The notes beneath the pieces are model-generated. The model worked only from the letters and a program-made list of their open reading frames with translations, searched no databases and was not told where the DNA came from. DNA of 5,922 bases from an uncultured Cocleimonas sp. (GTDB taxonomy: Bacteria > Pseudomonadota > Gammaproteobacteria > Thiotrichales > Thiotrichaceae). The stretch spans positions 1 to 5,922 of the forward strand of contig CALJIH010000059.1 of the NCBI GenBank assembly GCA_937974135.1, read 5' to 3'. Each line of letters begins with the position of its first letter. Within the stretch, counting starts at the first letter, position 1. Below are positions 4,803 through 5,922 of this stretch, piece by piece. The position numbers and the translations under genes were made by a program.

Positions 4803-5922
4803 TTAACTGTTTTGGTAGATTTCTCTAAGACTGTTTTTTTGTACTTTACCCATGGTATTTCTGGGTAATTCATCCACAAAGAAAATCTCTCGAGGTTGTT
4901 TGAAACGCGCTAATTTGGGATTAATATAATCCAATACATCTTGATTGCTAATATTCGAATTCTGGTGTTTCACAATAACGGCGGCAACTTTTTCACCAAA
5001 GTCAGCATCTGGAAGACCGATAACTGCGCTCTCATTCACACCTTCAATCTCGTCGATAAGTAATTCCAGTTCTTTAGGATAGATATTGTATCCACCACTG
5101 ATAACAAGATCTTTTGAGCGTCCTACAATGGTCAGATAACCTCTTTCATCAAAGCTACCTAGATCACCTGTGATAAAAAATCCAGATTCACGGATTTCTT
5201 CAGCCGTTTTTTCGGGCATTTTCCAATAGCCTTTAAAAACATTGGGGCCGCGCACCTCAACAGAACCTACTTCACCGGTTTTTAAAGGCTCACCAGTAGT
5301 TTCATCAGTAACGATGACCTCCACATCAGGTAATGGATATCCTACGGTTCCAGCAACTCTATCGCCATCATAGGGGTTAGAAGTATTCATATTGGTTTCT
5401 GACATACCGTATCGTTCAATAATGTAATGACCTGTGTGTTGATGCCATTCTATGTGCGTATCTGCCAACATGGGTGCAGAACCTGAGACGAACAAACGCA
5501 TGTTTTTTGTTGATTCTGAATTTAATCCATTTAAATCAAGTAAACGCACATAGAAAGTCGGAACACCCATGAGAACAGTTGCTCTTGGCATATTGGCGAG
5601 GATTTCATCAACATCAAACTTGTTATGAAAGATCATTGAAGATCCCGCCATTAGAGTGACATTGATTGCAACGAATAACCCATGCACATGAAAAATAGGA
5701 AGGCTATGGATAAGAATATCTTTTTTATCAAAGTGCCAATAATCCACCAAAGTCATAGCATTTGAAGCGAGATTGTTATGCGTGAGCATCGCACCTTTTG
5801 AACGCCCAGTCGTTCCTGAGGTGTAAATAATAGAAGCTAAATCGTCAGATGAACGTTCGATACCTTTAAAACCATCACTTTCTTGCTCAATTAATGGCAG
5901 AAAGCTACCGCTACCATCTTGA
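4803..5922 (-). CDS. matB: Malonyl-CoA synthetase (MatB-type AMP-forming ligase), 5' end outside window
   Basis: An acyl-CoA synthetase of the adenylate-forming (ANL) superfamily that would activate malonate with ATP and CoA in the cytoplasm. The visible 372 residues contain the core motifs in order (numbered from the window edge): phosphate loop YTSGTTGRSKG (33-43), YGMSETN (171-177), TGD (251-253), hinge GRSKDLVISGGYNIYPKE (267-284) and the C-terminal PRNTMGKVQK with catalytic lysine at 359. RYGMSETNMNTSNPYDGDRV and the segment around LADTH match, from memory, the malonyl-CoA synthetase of Rhodopseudomonas palustris rather than fatty-acid, acetate or propionate ligases. Full-length members are about 500 residues, so roughly 130 are missing beyond base 5922. 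PRNTMGK fits the PX4GK site recognised by Pat acetyltransferases on that enzyme, suggesting control by lysine acetylation. It ends at TAA (4805-4803), 273 bases before the reductase start. No malonate decarboxylase or transporter gene is visible. A methylmalonyl or other dicarboxylate substrate is possible. Confidence 0.9.
   Translation of the reverse strand, partial: QDGSGSFLPLIEQESDGFKGIERSSDDLASIIYTSGTTGRSKGAMLTHNNLASNAMTLVDYWHFDKKDILIHSLPIFHVHGLFVAINVTLMAGSSMIFHNKFDVDEILANMPRATVLMGVPTFYVRLLDLNGLNSESTKNMRLFVSGSAPMLADTHIEWHQHTGHYIIERYGMSETNMNTSNPYDGDRVAGTVGYPLPDVEVIVTDETTGEPLKTGEVGSVEVRGPNVFKGYWKMPEKTAEEIRESGFFITGDLGSFDERGYLTIVGRSKDLVISGGYNIYPKELELLIDEIEGVNESAVIGLPDADFGEKVAAVIVKHQNSNISNQDVLDYINPKLARFKQPREIFFVDELPRNTMGKVQKNSLREIYQNS

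Noticed and set aside
4685..4879. A 64-codon minus-strand reading frame over the matB 3' end
   Set aside because: Half of it is matB read out of frame, no ribosome binding site supports the start and no protein family is recognisable. Only its non-matB part is kept as an unexplained patch.

Overview
The window looks like chromosomal DNA from a moderately AT-rich (roughly 40% GC by eye) gram-negative bacterium, most likely a gammaproteobacterium. The reasons are a PilA-type major pilin behind a sigma-54 promoter, a tRNA-Lys(UUU) with an E. coli-like body and encoded CCA, and ordinary proteobacterial metabolic genes. I see no mobile element, CRISPR array or phage gene. The genus cannot be fixed from this sequence.

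Layout: 1-327 (minus) is the 5' part of a type IV pilin gene whose 3' end lies outside the window. 328-730 is a 403-base divergent intergenic region. It carries the pilin ribosome binding site, a near-perfect -24/-12 promoter and an inverted repeat placed where an enhancer for a PilR-type activator would sit. 731-1948 (plus) encodes a YeeE/YedE-family (Sulf_transp) membrane protein, a probable thiosulfate or sulfur-compound importer. 2063-2138 (plus) is tRNA-Lys(UUU), with its own stable-RNA-type promoter and a strong intrinsic terminator. 2211-4529 (minus) encodes a cytoplasmic molybdopterin enzyme of the DMSO/biotin sulfoxide reductase family. It has no ATG, GTG or TTG at the position where its conserved N-terminus requires a start; an ATT with a well placed Shine-Dalgarno sequence is the best candidate. 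4803-5922 (minus) is the 3' three quarters of a malonyl-CoA synthetase (MatB-type) gene.

The genes do not form one operon. The pilin and transporter genes are divergent, the tRNA converges on the reductase gene, and the reductase and ligase genes share a strand but are separated by 273 bases that include a separate promoter-like sequence. The YeeE-like transporter and the S-oxide reductase could both serve sulfur metabolism, but that link rests only on proximity. I found no convincing new multi-gene system. The most unusual signals are the probable ATT start of the reductase and a small GC-rich patch after matB.
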